Counted from the stretch's first letter, positions 34,943 through 45,416 are shown. The stretch is 64,000 bases of DNA from CBDFHB01 sp965250115 (GCA_965250115.1 CBDFNJ010000002.1:1674001-1738000), one strand, 5' to 3'. The notes: generated by a model from the letters alone, not told the origin. A program made the numbers and translations.

Positions 34943-35506
34943 GTGATCCCGATCCAGGCGACCATGACTTCGAACCCGAGCCCTGTGCTTGCGGGACAGC
35001 GTCGAGGTCTCGGCGATCGAGCTCGGGAGATAGGATCGCAGGCGGGTCGGTTGGCTCTCGAGAATCACGCCATCGGCCGCAACGTCGACCGTCTGCGCCA
35101 GGCCTATCTGAGTCTGGAGGTTTGAGCGTTGTGCCGAGATCGTCTGGCCGACACGGCCCTCGACACTGGTGCGACCGGCGCCATTTCGCTGGTAGGCTCC
35201 GTGCTTGGCGTCGCCGCGGTTGGAGCGTCCTTCGCCGTTTGGGCAGCTTCGCGCCTTCTGGAAACTCCCGCCTCGTTCCGAGCTCTTCTCGCCCTCGCGC
35301 CGGCGCCGGTCGCCGCGGCGGCGATTTTCGCCTTGCCGCCGCCTGCCGGGGCCGTCGCGGCTGCCACGGCGATGGCGGTCACGAGCTACCTCGCCCTTCG
35401 ATTCGGCCGCATTCTCGTGGCCGAGGATCTCCTTCGGTTCGAGAGAGTCGGCATTCCCGGCTGGCTCCGATCGGTGCTCGCGATCCCGATTGGAGGCGCC
35501 TCGTGA
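34943..35506 (+). pseudogene. Remnant of a polytopic membrane protein, possibly a polysaccharide flippase C-terminus
   Basis: One frame broken by a TGA at 35123. After it come three hydrophobic segments (GAISLVGSVLGVAAVGASFA, LLALAPAPVAAAAIFALP, AAATAMAVTSYLALRF) and a basic end (LLRFERVGIPGWLRSVL) that resembles the tail of oligosaccharide flippases. The N-terminal two thirds of such a protein is absent. The stop overlaps the next GTG by four bases, so the 3' end retains operon spacing. Family assignment is weak and rests on hydrophobicity and context. Confidence 0.4.
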
Positions 35507-36381
35507 GACGGCTCCTGCGATGCGCGACTCGCTGGGAGCGCGGACTTGCCGGTCTGAGGCGGCAGCTCGCACTCGTAAAGAGCTTCGAGATCTCTACGAA
35601 CGATCTGGTTCTAGACGTCGGCAGCGGTCAGAATCCCAACCTCCGCGCCGATGTTCTCTGCGACCGCTTCGTCTCCGACGCGAGCGAGCGAGCCTGTGGC
35701 GCTACTCTCGTCGCGGATCGGCCCCTCGTGGTGGCCGACGCGGAAGAGCTTCCGTTCCGGGATAAGGCGTTCGATTTCGTCATCTGCTCGCATTTTCTCG
35801 AGCATGTGCGCGACCCTGTGAAACTTCTTGGCGAGCTCCAAAGAGTCGCTCGACGAGGCTACATCGAGACGCCGAGCTCGGTGCACGAACGGCTCTATGG
35901 CAATCCGTTCCACAAGTGGTACGTCGACCTTGCCGACGGCACGTTGCAACTCGTGGCCAAGCCGGAGGCCCGCCCCGCCGACCCGATCCAGACGTGGTTC
36001 CGCAGGCTCTACGAGAACGACCTCGACGTTCAGGACTGGGTCAACCACCGTCTCGAAGAGCTCGGATTCCTCGTTCGCTATCACTGGGAAGACAACATCG
36101 ATGTCGTGGTCCATGGCGAGCTGCCCGAGAACGGCGACTTCGTTTTCGCCACGCCCTCGGAGAAAGAGGACGGGAGTGCGGCGCCGAAGACTCTGGGACA
36201 GAAGTTGAAGCACGATCTCTCGAGGTGGATGAGACGAAGGTCCCGTCCGAATCGGGAGACCCTGTTGGAGCTTCTCGCCTGCAGCCACTGCAAGGCATAC
36301 ATTCGCGAGGTCGACGGCGAGCTTCACTGCCGTAATGGACATCACTTTGAGACCCGCGGCGAGCTCATCTTCATGGCGTGA
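35503..36381 (+). CDS. SAM methyltransferase with C-terminal Trm112-like zinc domain
   Basis: 292 residues from GTG 35503. Methyltransferase-11 fold: NDLVLDVGSGQNPNLRADVL, then LPFRDKAFDFVICSHFLEHV (motif I and post-motif II). The last ~35 residues (LLELLACSHCKAYIREVDGE, LHCRNGHHFETRGELIFM) resemble a Trm112/YcaR-like zinc ribbon. It overlaps both neighbours by four bases, so it is firmly in the polysaccharide operon. Acceptor unknown. Confidence 0.8.
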   Translation: MRRLLRCATRWERGLAGLRRQLALVKSFEISTNDLVLDVGSGQNPNLRADVLCDRFVSDASERACGATLVADRPLVVADAEELPFRDKAFDFVICSHFLEHVRDPVKLLGELQRVARRGYIETPSSVHERLYGNPFHKWYVDLADGTLQLVAKPEARPADPIQTWFRRLYENDLDVQDWVNHRLEELGFLVRYHWEDNIDVVVHGELPENGDFVFATPSEKEDGSAAPKTLGQKLKHDLSRWMRRRSRPNRETLLELLACSHCKAYIREVDGELHCRNGHHFETRGELIFMA

Positions 36382-37352
36382 ACAGGATGACGGACGATTT
36401 TCGACTAAGCGTGGTGGTTCCGACGTACAACCGCGCCCCGCTCCTTGTGGAGACGCTCGAGAGCGTATTTGCACAAAGCGTGCCGTGCCACGAAGTGATC
36501 GTGGTCGACGACGGCAGTACGGACGACACGCCGGAGATCGTGCGTCGGTGGGGAGACCGGCTGACCTACGTGAGTCAGGAGAACCGAGGTGTTGCGGCCG
36601 CACGCAATCACGGCCTGAAGCTCTCGAAGGGGAACTGGGTGACGTTTCTCGACAGCGACGATCTCTGGTGCCCCGAGAAGGTCGCGAGGGACCGCGAGGC
36701 TTGGAAGCGGTTTCCACAAGCGCAGGTCTTTTTCACTGGCAGCCGCACGCTTCGCGGCAAGATCCTGGGCCCCGCGCGCGTTCCAGCAATCTGCGGCGAT
36801 GTTTTGACGGCTATGTCTCTCTCCAATTTTCTCTGCGCCGGGTCGGTGGTCGCTCGTCGCGAGTGCTGGTTCTCTGTCGGAGGCTTCGAGCAGGCTCGCG
36901 CGCTCGGACCCTCGGCCGACTGGGATCTCTGGGTGCGGCTTGCGGCGCGCTACCCCTTCACGCCGACTGGCGCGGCCTCGCTGTGGGTGCGCGAGCATTC
37001 CGACAACATGATGCACGACCCCGTCGGGATGGAGTCGGTCATGGCCGCGGCCGTCGATCACTTCTTGGCCGATCCCGTCGCCGGGCCCAGGCTCGAGCCA
37101 ATCGCGGCCAGAATTCGCGGACGCAGTCTGCTCTTTAGCGCCGTCAGTTTCTATGGGAGCGGAGATACTGCGGCATGCCGCCACCGGCTGCGACTCGCCC
37201 GAGCGACCGATCCCTCGGTCGTGCTGCATCCGCTGTGGTCCTACACCTTCGTGCGATCCCTCCTCGGCCGTCGGGCGAGTACGCTTCTTCGTTGCGTCAA
37301 GCGCTCTCTATCGGGCTTGGTCGGAGCCAGACACAAGGCGGCGACCCGATGA
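36378..37352 (+). CDS. Family 2 glycosyltransferase
   Basis: 324 residues. GT-A fold: LSVVVPTYNRAPLLVETLES, the nucleotide-binding VIVVDDGSTDDTPEIV, NRGVAAARNHGL and the DxD motif FLDSDDLW. GT2 enzymes add sugars from nucleotide-sugar donors during polysaccharide or O-antigen assembly. Start is GTG 36378 overlapping the preceding stop; ATG 36387 is an alternative. Confidence 0.9.
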   Translation: MNRMTDDFRLSVVVPTYNRAPLLVETLESVFAQSVPCHEVIVVDDGSTDDTPEIVRRWGDRLTYVSQENRGVAAARNHGLKLSKGNWVTFLDSDDLWCPEKVARDREAWKRFPQAQVFFTGSRTLRGKILGPARVPAICGDVLTAMSLSNFLCAGSVVARRECWFSVGGFEQARALGPSADWDLWVRLAARYPFTPTGAASLWVREHSDNMMHDPVGMESVMAAAVDHFLADPVAGPRLEPIAARIRGRSLLFSAVSFYGSGDTAACRHRLRLARATDPSVVLHPLWSYTFVRSLLGRRASTLLRCVKRSLSGLVGARHKAATR

Positions 37353-37404
37353 ACAGAATCGTCGAGCGGGCGCCGTCATCTTCCCAGAAAGGTCATCTCG
37401 CGTC

Positions 37405-38628
37405 ATGAGCACCGTCTCCCCCCTCGCGACTGCTCCGCGCGTCTGTATGATCTCCGCGGGATTCTTTCCTCGCATCGGCGTGGTCGAGAATCAGCTCCGT
37501 CGTCTGTCGGCAAGCCTCCTTCGCCAAGGTCTCGACGTACAAATCCTCACGCGTTACCTGGGCGAGGGCGCGCTCGACGACTTCGTCGACGGCGTTCCCG
37601 TCCACCGGGTCCGTCAGTTTCACGGAAGCCGTGCTCTCGCGTCGCTCTCCTTTCTCGGCGGGGGTATTCCATGGCTCGCGAGGCGACGGGGAAGCTTCGA
37701 CATCCTGCATTGCCACCAGGCCTACTTACCTCTCACTCTGGCTGTCCTCGCGAAGCCACTCGCGGGCAACCCGAGGATCGTCGTGAAGGTCACGACCGCC
37801 GGAGCTTTCAGCGAGATGGCGGCTGTGACCCGGGAGCTTCCGTTCCACCGCCTCCGCCGGAAAATCCTCAGGCGGGTGGACGCCTTCGTTGCGATCAGCG
37901 CCGAGATCGGCACCGAGATCGAATCGGCGGGGATCCCTGCGAGCCGAATCGTCCGGATTCCCAACGGAGTCGAGCTCCCGGATGCTGCGAGATGCGACGC
38001 GAACGCTCGCTCTCGAGCGCGGGCGGCCCTTGACCTTCCCTTTCGGCGGGTCGTGGTTTTCGTAGGCCGACTCTCCGCGGAGAAGGGGCTCTTGGTTCTT
38101 GCTGAGGCCTTCCGGCAAGTCCTGGCCCGAAAGCCCGAGACCGGCCTCGTGTTCGTCGGAGACGGAGGGCAGTTCAGGAGCGTCGAGGCCGAGCTGCGTC
38201 AGAAAGTGGCGGACCTCGGGATCCAGAGATCGGTGCGATTCATGGGGCGCATGATGGAGGTCGGTCCTGCCCTCGCGGCCGCAAACGTCTTCGTCCTGCC
38301 ATCGTTCACCGAGGGTATGTCGAACGCCCTTCTCGAATCCATGGCATTCGCTCGTCCGGCGGTGGTCTCCGACCTGCCAGGGAATCGGGAGCTCGTTACT
38401 GACGGAGAGAACGGAAGAGTCGTTCCGCCGAAGGACGCGGGCGCGCTGGCGGGAGCGATGCTCGATCTCGTCGGTTCCGAAGCTCGCGCCGAATCGATGG
38501 GTCGAGCGTCCCGTCTCCGAGTAGAGAGAGAGTTCTGCTTTCCCCGCGTCGTCGAGAGCTACCTCCGTCTCTATTCGAGCCTATTGGAGCAACCGCGGCC
38601 GGCCGCCTGTCTGGTAACTACAGCCTAG
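37405..38628 (+). CDS. Family 4 glycosyltransferase
   Basis: 407 residues from ATG 37405, with AAAGG upstream. GT-B fold: VCMISAGFFPRIGVVENQLR, acceptor domain to VAISAEIGTEIESAGIPASR, then the donor domain with VVVFVGRLSAEKGLLVLAEA and the EX7E site in PSFTEGMSNALLESMAFARP. It is the only intact GT4 of three in this window. Retaining transfer to a lipid-linked oligosaccharide is the likely role. Confidence 0.9.
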   Translation: MSTVSPLATAPRVCMISAGFFPRIGVVENQLRRLSASLLRQGLDVQILTRYLGEGALDDFVDGVPVHRVRQFHGSRALASLSFLGGGIPWLARRRGSFDILHCHQAYLPLTLAVLAKPLAGNPRIVVKVTTAGAFSEMAAVTRELPFHRLRRKILRRVDAFVAISAEIGTEIESAGIPASRIVRIPNGVELPDAARCDANARSRARAALDLPFRRVVVFVGRLSAEKGLLVLAEAFRQVLARKPETGLVFVGDGGQFRSVEAELRQKVADLGIQRSVRFMGRMMEVGPALAAANVFVLPSFTEGMSNALLESMAFARPAVVSDLPGNRELVTDGENGRVVPPKDAGALAGAMLDLVGSEARAESMGRASRLRVEREFCFPRVVESYLRLYSSLLEQPRPAACLVTTA

Positions 38629-38649
38629 GAGTCGCTAGAGGTCGATTCG

Positions 38650-39897
38650 ATGCAAGTTCTCATGGCGGCTTTCGTGGCGACGTTGCTCAACCTGCTCGTG
38701 CTGGTCGCCCTGCGAAAGCGATATGAGCCCTCGCTCTATCGTTTCGTCGTGCTTTGCTACGTCGGTAGCATAACCCTCCGCTACATCGTGGCGATCTATA
38801 TGTGGTTGAACTACCAGGATGCGGGCTTCAACAGCGCGTTCTGGGGAGACTCCCACATGTACGACACCATGGGGGCGGCCGTGGCAGAAAGCTGGTCTCA
38901 CGGAACGTGGGCAAAATCCTGGACGTCGACCGTCGGAGGCGGGGTCAATCGAGGATTCATCTACTTTGTCGCAGTCGTTTACTACGTGTTCGGAAGGAAC
39001 ACCCTGCTGGTTCAGTTTCTCAACGGCATCATCGGCGCTCTGACTCCCATCCTGATTCTCGAAATTGGTCTCATCGTGTACAGCCCGCGTGTGGCGCGGA
39101 CCGCCATGCTGCTCACCGCGTTCTTTCCCCAGATGATTTTCTGGTCGACGGCGCTCTACAAGGATCCGGCGGTCATGCTCTGCATCGCACTCAACATTCT
39201 CGCGGTGTTCCACCTTCGTCAGCGCGTGAACGTGCAGTGGATCTTGCTTTACGGGCTCTCGTCCTTCGCTCTGGTATGGTTGCGCTTCTATATCTTCTAT
39301 GCCACCGCTGCCGCCACGGGACTCTTCGCGCGCCACCGACGCGGAGCGATGCTGGGTCTCGGGCCGCAGCTCGCCATCGTCGGGGCGATGATCATCCTGC
39401 TTCTTATGACGCCCATGGGACAGGAGATAATGTCCCAGGCTCGATACCTCGACCTGGACGTCCTGGCGAACTCCCGTGTCGATCTGGCGAGTGCCGGGAG
39501 CGGGTTCGGCGGCGAGGCCGACGTATCGACGCTCGATGGCGTGCTCTCCGTTCTGCCTCTCGGGGTCGTTTATATTCTCTTCGCACCCTTCCCATGGACG
39601 ATCAGCAACCTCCGACAGATGCTCGCCCTACCAGACGTTTTGATCTGGTACGCCCTCGTTCCCGCGCTGGTCCGCGGCCTCTTTCTCGCGTACAAGCGCT
39701 TGCGGGACACGATGCCGATTCTCGTCTTTACCACCGCGCTGACACTCTCCTACGGCGCGTTTCTGGGCAACGTGGGAACGACCTACCGGCAGCGAACACA
39801 GATCATGATGTTCTACTTTCTGTTCGTGGCCGACGGCATCCATCACCGCCGTCGGCGTCGTTCCGAGGAGACCCTGCCGCCGCAACACTATCCCTGA
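38650..39897 (+). CDS. Polytopic membrane protein, GT39/O-antigen polymerase-like
   Basis: 415 residues with about ten hydrophobic helices. The first periplasmic loop carries FWGDSHMYDTMGAAVAES, resembling the catalytic loop of membrane GT-C glycosyltransferases (acidic residues after TM1-2). The rest has no sharp motif. In the polysaccharide cluster it could be a lipid-linked sugar transferase or polymerase (Wzy-like). It ends 21 bases before the convergent GT4 gene. Confidence 0.6.
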   Translation: MQVLMAAFVATLLNLLVLVALRKRYEPSLYRFVVLCYVGSITLRYIVAIYMWLNYQDAGFNSAFWGDSHMYDTMGAAVAESWSHGTWAKSWTSTVGGGVNRGFIYFVAVVYYVFGRNTLLVQFLNGIIGALTPILILEIGLIVYSPRVARTAMLLTAFFPQMIFWSTALYKDPAVMLCIALNILAVFHLRQRVNVQWILLYGLSSFALVWLRFYIFYATAAATGLFARHRRGAMLGLGPQLAIVGAMIILLLMTPMGQEIMSQARYLDLDVLANSRVDLASAGSGFGGEADVSTLDGVLSVLPLGVVYILFAPFPWTISNLRQMLALPDVLIWYALVPALVRGLFLAYKRLRDTMPILVFTTALTLSYGAFLGNVGTTYRQRTQIMMFYFLFVADGIHHRRRRRSEETLPPQHYP

Positions 39898-39918
39898 AGA
39901 CGGGATGGAAGGTTCCTT

Positions 39919-41060
39919 CTAGGCGACACCCAGCAGTTCCTCGTGGAGGGCGAGATAGCTCCGCGCCATCACGTCAGAAGTGAACCGGTCGAGGTATCGA
40001 CGGTAACCGGTTTCTGCGAGCTCTTGACGCTCGTCCGCGTGCCCGAGGTAATGCACGATCTGACCGGCGAGCTCCTTGGGCTGCGACGGCTCCACCAGCA
40101 CGCCGCTCAGCCCGTGCTCGACGATCTCCTGGAGCCCGCCTACCCGAGAGGCGATGACGAGCCTTCTGGCTCCCATAGCCTCGACCGCCACAAGGCCGAA
40201 AGGCTCGCTCAGGCTCGGCACAATCACTATATCGACCTGTCGCAGTAGCCCCGCGACATCTTCCACGTGCCCGACAAAAAGCACCGTATTCGTGAGCTTC
40301 CGGGTCGTGACTTCTCGGCGTAGCTTGCTCTCGAGGGGGCCGCTACCGGCGAATGCGAGCGTCGTTTCGGGGAAGCGTTTTATCACTATTTCGATGGCAT
40401 CCAGGGCCACGAGGTGACCTTTTTCGGGACGCAACCTCCCGAGCAGCAGGACCCTCGCACCACCACCGGGAAGCGACGGAGCGCCGTGCCCGGCCGTCTC
40501 GCTCTCGAGTTCGATCCCGTTGTGGACGAACGTGATTTTTTTCTCGCCCATGGGTGCTCCAGGGCGGCGATCTCGGACATCGCGCTGGATACGGCCACGA
40601 TCTTCGTCGCCCTGAAGGAAGCAATCCCATCGAAGAGCTTCATCTTCAGTCCGCGGGTCCGCGCGTGGTGACGATGGTAGACGAGCTTGGCGCGGGAGAA
40701 AGAAAGCAGGAGAGCAAGCGAGGCGTAGAACGTCGGGATGATCTCGTGCGCGTGCACGAGATCGGGCCTCGTGCGACGCAACGACGAAACCATTCCGCCC
40801 AGGGCGGAGTAGTAACGAGAGAGCAGGTCGAGCGATGAGGTTCGACTCACGCAGTCACGAATCTGCGCGAAGAAAGCTTCGGCCGGCCTGAGGCTTACAA
40901 CGTGAAACTCATTGCGCGAGTGCTTTTCGAAGTGGCGGAATAGCTTGTCGTAGTAGCGCGACCTTCCGCTCTGTTCCAAGAAATACAAGATTCTCTTGCC
41001 CGACACAGGTGGCGTTTCCCCGGGGGCATTAGAGTGTGTCGTTTCACGTCGGCGGGTCAC
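39919..41060 (-). CDS. Family 4 glycosyltransferase read across an A7 frameshift site
   Basis: The N-terminal frame (41060 down to ~40540) gives KRILYFLEQSGRSRYYDKLF to SAMSEIAALEHPWARKK. The next frame continues ITFVHNGIELES, VLLLGRLRPEKGHLVALDAI and SLSEPFGLVAVEAMGARRLV (EX7E) to 39919. Together they make a normal ~380-residue GT4. The frames meet at a run of seven A (40536-40542 as T on the plus strand). In the upstream frame it reads AGA AAA AAA, so a -1 slip restores the protein. Alternatives are a one-base assembly error or a pseudogene. Confidence 0.78.
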
Positions 41061-41248
41061 GAGAACGGTGTTCAGACCACAACTGCGGAAAAGGGGGAGA
41101 CTGCCGACGGATATCTGTGAGCGAAGCGAATGTCGATGGAGGCCGGAGGCCGTCGAGCGAGATTAGACATCGGTAAGGTTAACATTGTTCGAAGCCGAGG
41201 TACTTTGTTATCCTGAAATCCGTACGACTCAATTGAATAGGGAAAAAG

Positions 41249-42658
41249 GTGCGCTTCAACTCGCTGATCTTCTTCCTCTTCGTGGCCCTGTTTTTCGCGT
41301 TGTGGCCGCTTTTGCGAAGATGGTCCCAAACCCGCTAGGTCTTTCTTGTCGTCTCGTCGTTTGTTTTCTACGGATGGTGGGATTGGCGGTTTCTGTTTCT
41401 GATCCTTGCCAGTGGCCTCCTGGACTTCTTCGTCGGTCTGGGAATTGAGGGCCGGCCCACTCTCAAGAAAACGCTTCTCATCGCCTCCATCGTCGGCAAT
41501 GTCGGCTCGTTGGCAACGTTCAAATATCTGACATTTCTCACGGAGAGTCTCAATCAGGCCCTTGGTGTTCTCGGTTTCGAGGGCGCGGTCCCGCTCCTTC
41601 GTCTCACGCTTCCGGTCGGCATCAGCTTCTACACGTTTCAGTCCATGAGCTACACGATCGACGTGTACCGGGGGCGATTGAAACCGACACACAATATCTT
41701 TCACTTCTTCGCCTATCTCTCGATGTTCCCTCAACTGGTTGCTGGGCCGATCGTGCGCGCTGCCGACCTTCTGCCGCAGCTCGAGACGGCGTCCCCTGTG
41801 TCCGATACCGATCTGTGGGACGGACTGCGGCTCGTGACGATCGGCTACTTCAAGAAAGTCGTGATTGCGGACAACCTTGCGGCCACGGTGAATCTCGCCT
41901 TTTCACACGGTGCGGTGCTTCCCTCAGCACCTTATTGGTGGGCGATCACCACAATGTTTGCGCTGCAGATCTACTGTGACTTCAGCGGCTATAGCGACAT
42001 CGCGCGCGGGCTCGCCAAATGGACGGGCTACGAGTTCCCCTTGAATTTCGACCATCCCTATTTTTCAACGAGCTTGCGAGCGTTCTGGAGCCGCTGGCAC
42101 ATCTCGCTCTCCACCTGGTTTCGAGACTATGTCTACGTCCCTCTCGGGGGCTCGCGCGCGAGTGGATTGATCACTTATCGAAACCTTTGGTTGGCGATGC
42201 TGCTCTCCGGTCTCTGGCACGGAGCGGCCTGGACGTTCGTCGTGTGGGGAGCGCTTCACGCTCTGTTCCTGTCCCTCGAACGACTTTCGAATTGGCCGAA
42301 ACGTTTGAGCGGCGTGGGAGGCGCTCTGGGTCTCGGTGTCGTGCTCGTCCTGCTACAGGTATGGTTCGCGTGGGTTTTCTTTCGCGCGGAATCGCTCGGG
42401 CAGGCGGTCGAGATCGTATCTACCATGTTGGATGTTACATCGTTCGATTTCGCGCCTGTGCTTGCCCTCGGCTATCAGGTCTTCGTCTTCCTCGCTCTAG
42501 GCATCGGCACCGAGATCTATTGGGGGGTCAGGGCCCGACCGCGGGGGAGCACTGCTCGAGCGGCGGGTCTTCTGGAGCCGGCCTTCGTCTCGGCTCTGAT
42601 CGTCTCCTGCGTCTTTCTCCGGGGACCGGGGAGCGACTTCATCTACTTCCAGTTCTAG
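41249..42658 (+). pseudogene. MBOAT-family O-acyltransferase (AlgI-like) with an in-frame TAG
   Basis: GTG 41249 after GGGAAAAAG opens RFNSLIFFLFVALFFALWPL. TAG at 41336-41338 interrupts; the same frame continues FLVVSSFVFYGWWDWRF and the full MBOAT core (SFYTFQSMSYTIDVYRG, RDYVYVPLGGSRASG, and the catalytic His in MLLSGLWHGAAWTFVVWG) to 42658. Total ~470 residues. AlgI-type proteins pass acetyl groups across the membrane for polysaccharide O-acetylation. The TAG could derive from CAG (Gln) by one substitution. A downstream restart (for example 41510) would lose the first helices. Confidence 0.8.
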
Positions 42659-43547
42659 ATGCGAGGGGGTGGCTTGAAAAGCGTAGCGATTCTGACGTCG
42701 ATTTTACTCGTCGTGGCGGGCTCGTTGCGGCCGCCGCCGAGCGTGACGAGAGACGTTGAGAGCATGAGCATGTGGCTGCGAAAGAGTCAGTGGGGAGCGG
42801 AATTCGATGTCGTCGCGGGAGGCGATTCAAGGGTCTCTTGCGCAGTCAGCCCCGCGGCGATGCAGCCCGCTCTCGGGCGCTATCGGATCGGCAATTTTGG
42901 TTTTCTGGGCAACGCATGGGAGCCGAACTATTTGCGAGCGCTCGAGCGACTTCTCGATCCCAAGAGCGCACAGAAGATCCTGCTTCTAGGGATCACACCA
43001 CTATCTCTGACGCCGAGAGCTTCTCGCGACAACGGCTTCGTGCGGACCCAAACGATGCATCCTCTGGAAGTCGAGCTCGAGCTGCGCTTGTCGGGGCTCT
43101 TGCACTTTCTACGCCCGCTCAACCTGACCGATATTCGCAACAAGATCACGGGCGGCAAGCGAGGCTACCGAGTCACGCTTTACCCAGACGGGTGGATGGC
43201 ACAGACGCGATTTCCCAACGACCAGACCGCCGAGCTTGAGAGATACCGGCGCTTGTTCGTGGACAATCAGGTTGACCCGGAACGTGTCGACGAGCTCATC
43301 GAAGCTGTCGAAAAGTGGAGCGATGAGGGGATTCGCGTCTTCGGATTCCGGCCGCCAAGCACGGTTGCGATGGTGGGGCTCGAAGATTCGGAGAGCGGGT
43401 TCGACGAGAGGGAACTCGTGGCGCGTTTCGAGGCGGCGGGCGGCACTTGGCTGCCCTGGGACGGGCGGGAATATATCAGTCATGATGGACCTGGCCGCGG
43501 CTGTGCTCTCCGAAGGTTTTGGACCGGATCCCACCGCAGACCGTTAG
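42659..43547 (+). pseudogene. SGNH/AlgJ-like partner of the MBOAT acyltransferase, frameshifted near its end
   Basis: Starts one base after the MBOAT stop. N-terminal helix (VAILTSILLVVAGSLRPPPS), then FDVVAGGDSRVSCAVSPAAM, the GDSR block typical of SGNH-hydrolase-like proteins. Toward the end WLPWDGREYISHDG should be followed by a conserved tail. That tail (DLAAAVLSEGFGPDPTADR) is found in another frame ending at 43547, so one base is lost or gained near 43485. Such proteins complete periplasmic O-acetylation with MBOAT partners. Family assignment is by motif and position, not full homology. Confidence 0.6.
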
Positions 43548-43679
43548 ACCATCGTATTGACATCGGACAGCGCATTGGCCGCCGTCATCAGCGCATTATG
43601 AGCGAGATTCGCTGACCCAGTCGTCACGCGGCGCGCCAGGTTGCCGGCGAAGCCCGTCTTCGATGATATAGTTCCCGCC

Positions 43680-44459
43680 ATGTTTCTAGAAGGAAAACGA
43701 GGTCTCATCGTAGGTATTGCCAACAAGCGCTCGCTCGCGTGGGGGATTGCAGAGTCCGTCTCTCGTGAGGGGGCTCGGCTCGCCGTTACCTTTCAAGGCG
43801 AGCGACTGGAAAGAAACGTCCGCAAGCTTGCCGAAGACTTGACCGACCCTTTGATCTTGCCGTGCGACGTCACCAAGGACGAGGAAATGGACGCGCTCGC
43901 GGTGGCGATCCGAGAAGGCATGGGCGGGCTGGACTTCATGGTGCACGCGGTGGCCTTCGCACTTCGCGAGGAGCTCGATGGCGAGTTCGTAGCGACCTCT
44001 CGCGAGGGTCATCGCATCGCGCTGGATATCTCCTCCTACTCCCTGACGGCGCTGAGTCAGCGAGCCGTGCCTCTCATGGACAACGGGGGCAGCATCGTGA
44101 CCTTGAGCTACCTCGGCGGTGAGCGCGTTGTCCCCAACTACAACGTCATGGGCGTCGCGAAGGCGGCGCTCGAGATGTCGGTGCGCTATCTGGCGAACGA
44201 CCTCGGCCCCAAGGGCATTCGTGTGAATGCGATCTCGGCTGGCCCGATCAAGACGCTCGCCTCCTCGGGCGTACACGGCATTTCGAAAATGCTCGAGCAT
44301 CATCGTAGCCATGCGCCTCTTCGAAAGAACACTGAGCAGGCCGAGGTGGGGGACACGGCCGCGTTTCTCGTCTCGGACCTCGGCCGCGGCGTGACCGGTG
44401 AAGTGATTCACGTCGATGGCGGGTATCACGTTCTCGGAACTGTACTGCCCTCCCAATGA
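43680..44459 (+). CDS. fabI: Enoyl-[acyl-carrier-protein] reductase, NADH
   Basis: Catalyses the last reduction of fatty-acid elongation. 259 residues from ATG 43680. FabI signatures: GKRGLIVGIANKRSLAWGIA, the MVHAVAFALREELDG region, TLSYLGGERVVPNYNVMGVA with the active tyrosine and K of the Y-x6-K pair, and NAISAGPIKTLASSG. It overlaps the B3/4 gene by four bases. An in-frame ATG at 43641 would add 13 non-conserved residues. Confidence 0.95.
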   Translation: MFLEGKRGLIVGIANKRSLAWGIAESVSREGARLAVTFQGERLERNVRKLAEDLTDPLILPCDVTKDEEMDALAVAIREGMGGLDFMVHAVAFALREELDGEFVATSREGHRIALDISSYSLTALSQRAVPLMDNGGSIVTLSYLGGERVVPNYNVMGVAKAALEMSVRYLANDLGPKGIRVNAISAGPIKTLASSGVHGISKMLEHHRSHAPLRKNTEQAEVGDTAAFLVSDLGRGVTGEVIHVDGGYHVLGTVLPSQ

Positions 44460-45175
44460 CGCGCCTCCTTGTCGACGAGACGATCTTCGAAAGCTTCCCC
44501 GACGCCTTGATCGGTGTTCTCGTCTGTGGCGCAATCGACAACCGAACGAACAGCGGCGAGGCGGAAGTCTTGACTCGGATGCTCGGCGAAGCGGCCGGTC
44601 GCGCACGTTCTGCTCTCGAGGGACACACCCTGACCGAGCACCCTCACGTCGCATGTTGGAGAGAGGCCTATCGTGCGTTTGGGGCCAAACCCAAAAAGTA
44701 CCCCTCTTCGATCGAGAACCTGCTGACGCGCACGCTGAAAGGCGAGGACCCGAGACACATCAACAAGCTCGTCGACCTTTACAACGTCGTGTCCCTCACG
44801 CACCTCATACCCGTCGGAGGCGAGGACCTCGCGACGATCGAGGGGGACATTCGACTCACCAAGGCCTCCGATTCGGAACCCGCGGTCCGTTTGCTCGGCG
44901 AGGTGGAACAACGGGCACCCAAGGCGGGCGAGGTCATCTATACCGATGACCTCGGAGCCATTTGCCGGCGGTGGAACTGGAAAGAGTCCGACCGCACGAA
45001 GCTCACCGAAGACACAAAAGAGGTTGTCCTGGTTCTCGAAGCACTCCCGCCCATCGATCGCAGCAAGCTCGAAGCCGCGATGGAAGAGCTCTCCGCTCTC
45101 GTGAAGGAGCACCTCGGTGGTGACGTATCGAGCAAAGTGCTCGATCGTGAGCGGCGCGAGTTGGAGTTTAGCTGA
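44456..45175 (+). CDS. B3/B4 tRNA-binding domain protein (PheT-like)
   Basis: 239 residues; B3/4 domain as in the beta subunit of Phe-tRNA synthetase but free-standing (HPHVACWREAYRAFGAKPKK, YPSSIENLLTRTLKGEDPRH, INKLVDLYNVVSLTHLIPVG). Free-standing B3/4 proteins are thought to act on misacylated tRNA or related substrates. ATG overlaps the fabI stop. Confidence 0.8.
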   Translation: MTRLLVDETIFESFPDALIGVLVCGAIDNRTNSGEAEVLTRMLGEAAGRARSALEGHTLTEHPHVACWREAYRAFGAKPKKYPSSIENLLTRTLKGEDPRHINKLVDLYNVVSLTHLIPVGGEDLATIEGDIRLTKASDSEPAVRLLGEVEQRAPKAGEVIYTDDLGAICRRWNWKESDRTKLTEDTKEVVLVLEALPPIDRSKLEAAMEELSALVKEHLGGDVSSKVLDRERRELEFS

Positions 45176-45309
45176 GGTCCGTGACCGTGCCGTTGACGGG
45201 GTAGCGATGCGCACAGAGACGGTAGGGGAGGCCGGGCACCGTCAATCGGAGGTAGGCCGGTGAGCGCTGCAAATCCACCATAAGAAGCTCAAAATAAGCA
45301 ATTTAACTC

Positions 45310-45339
45310 TTGACACGACCACTACAATTACACTAGACT
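45310..45339 (+). promoter_or_regulatory. Sigma-70-like promoter upstream of the HNH endonuclease gene
   Basis: TTGACA (45310-45315), an 18-bp spacer and TAGACT (45334-45339), in a locally AT-rich gap. The gene start is 78 bases downstream, preceded by TTAGGAGG, a strong ribosome-binding site. Confidence 0.5.
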
Positions 45340-45416
45340 TACACTCAGATCAGGGTCCATCACGACGACCTACTATCGGAACCTGTTCTCCAAACATCAA
45401 CTCTTTAGGAGGATTC

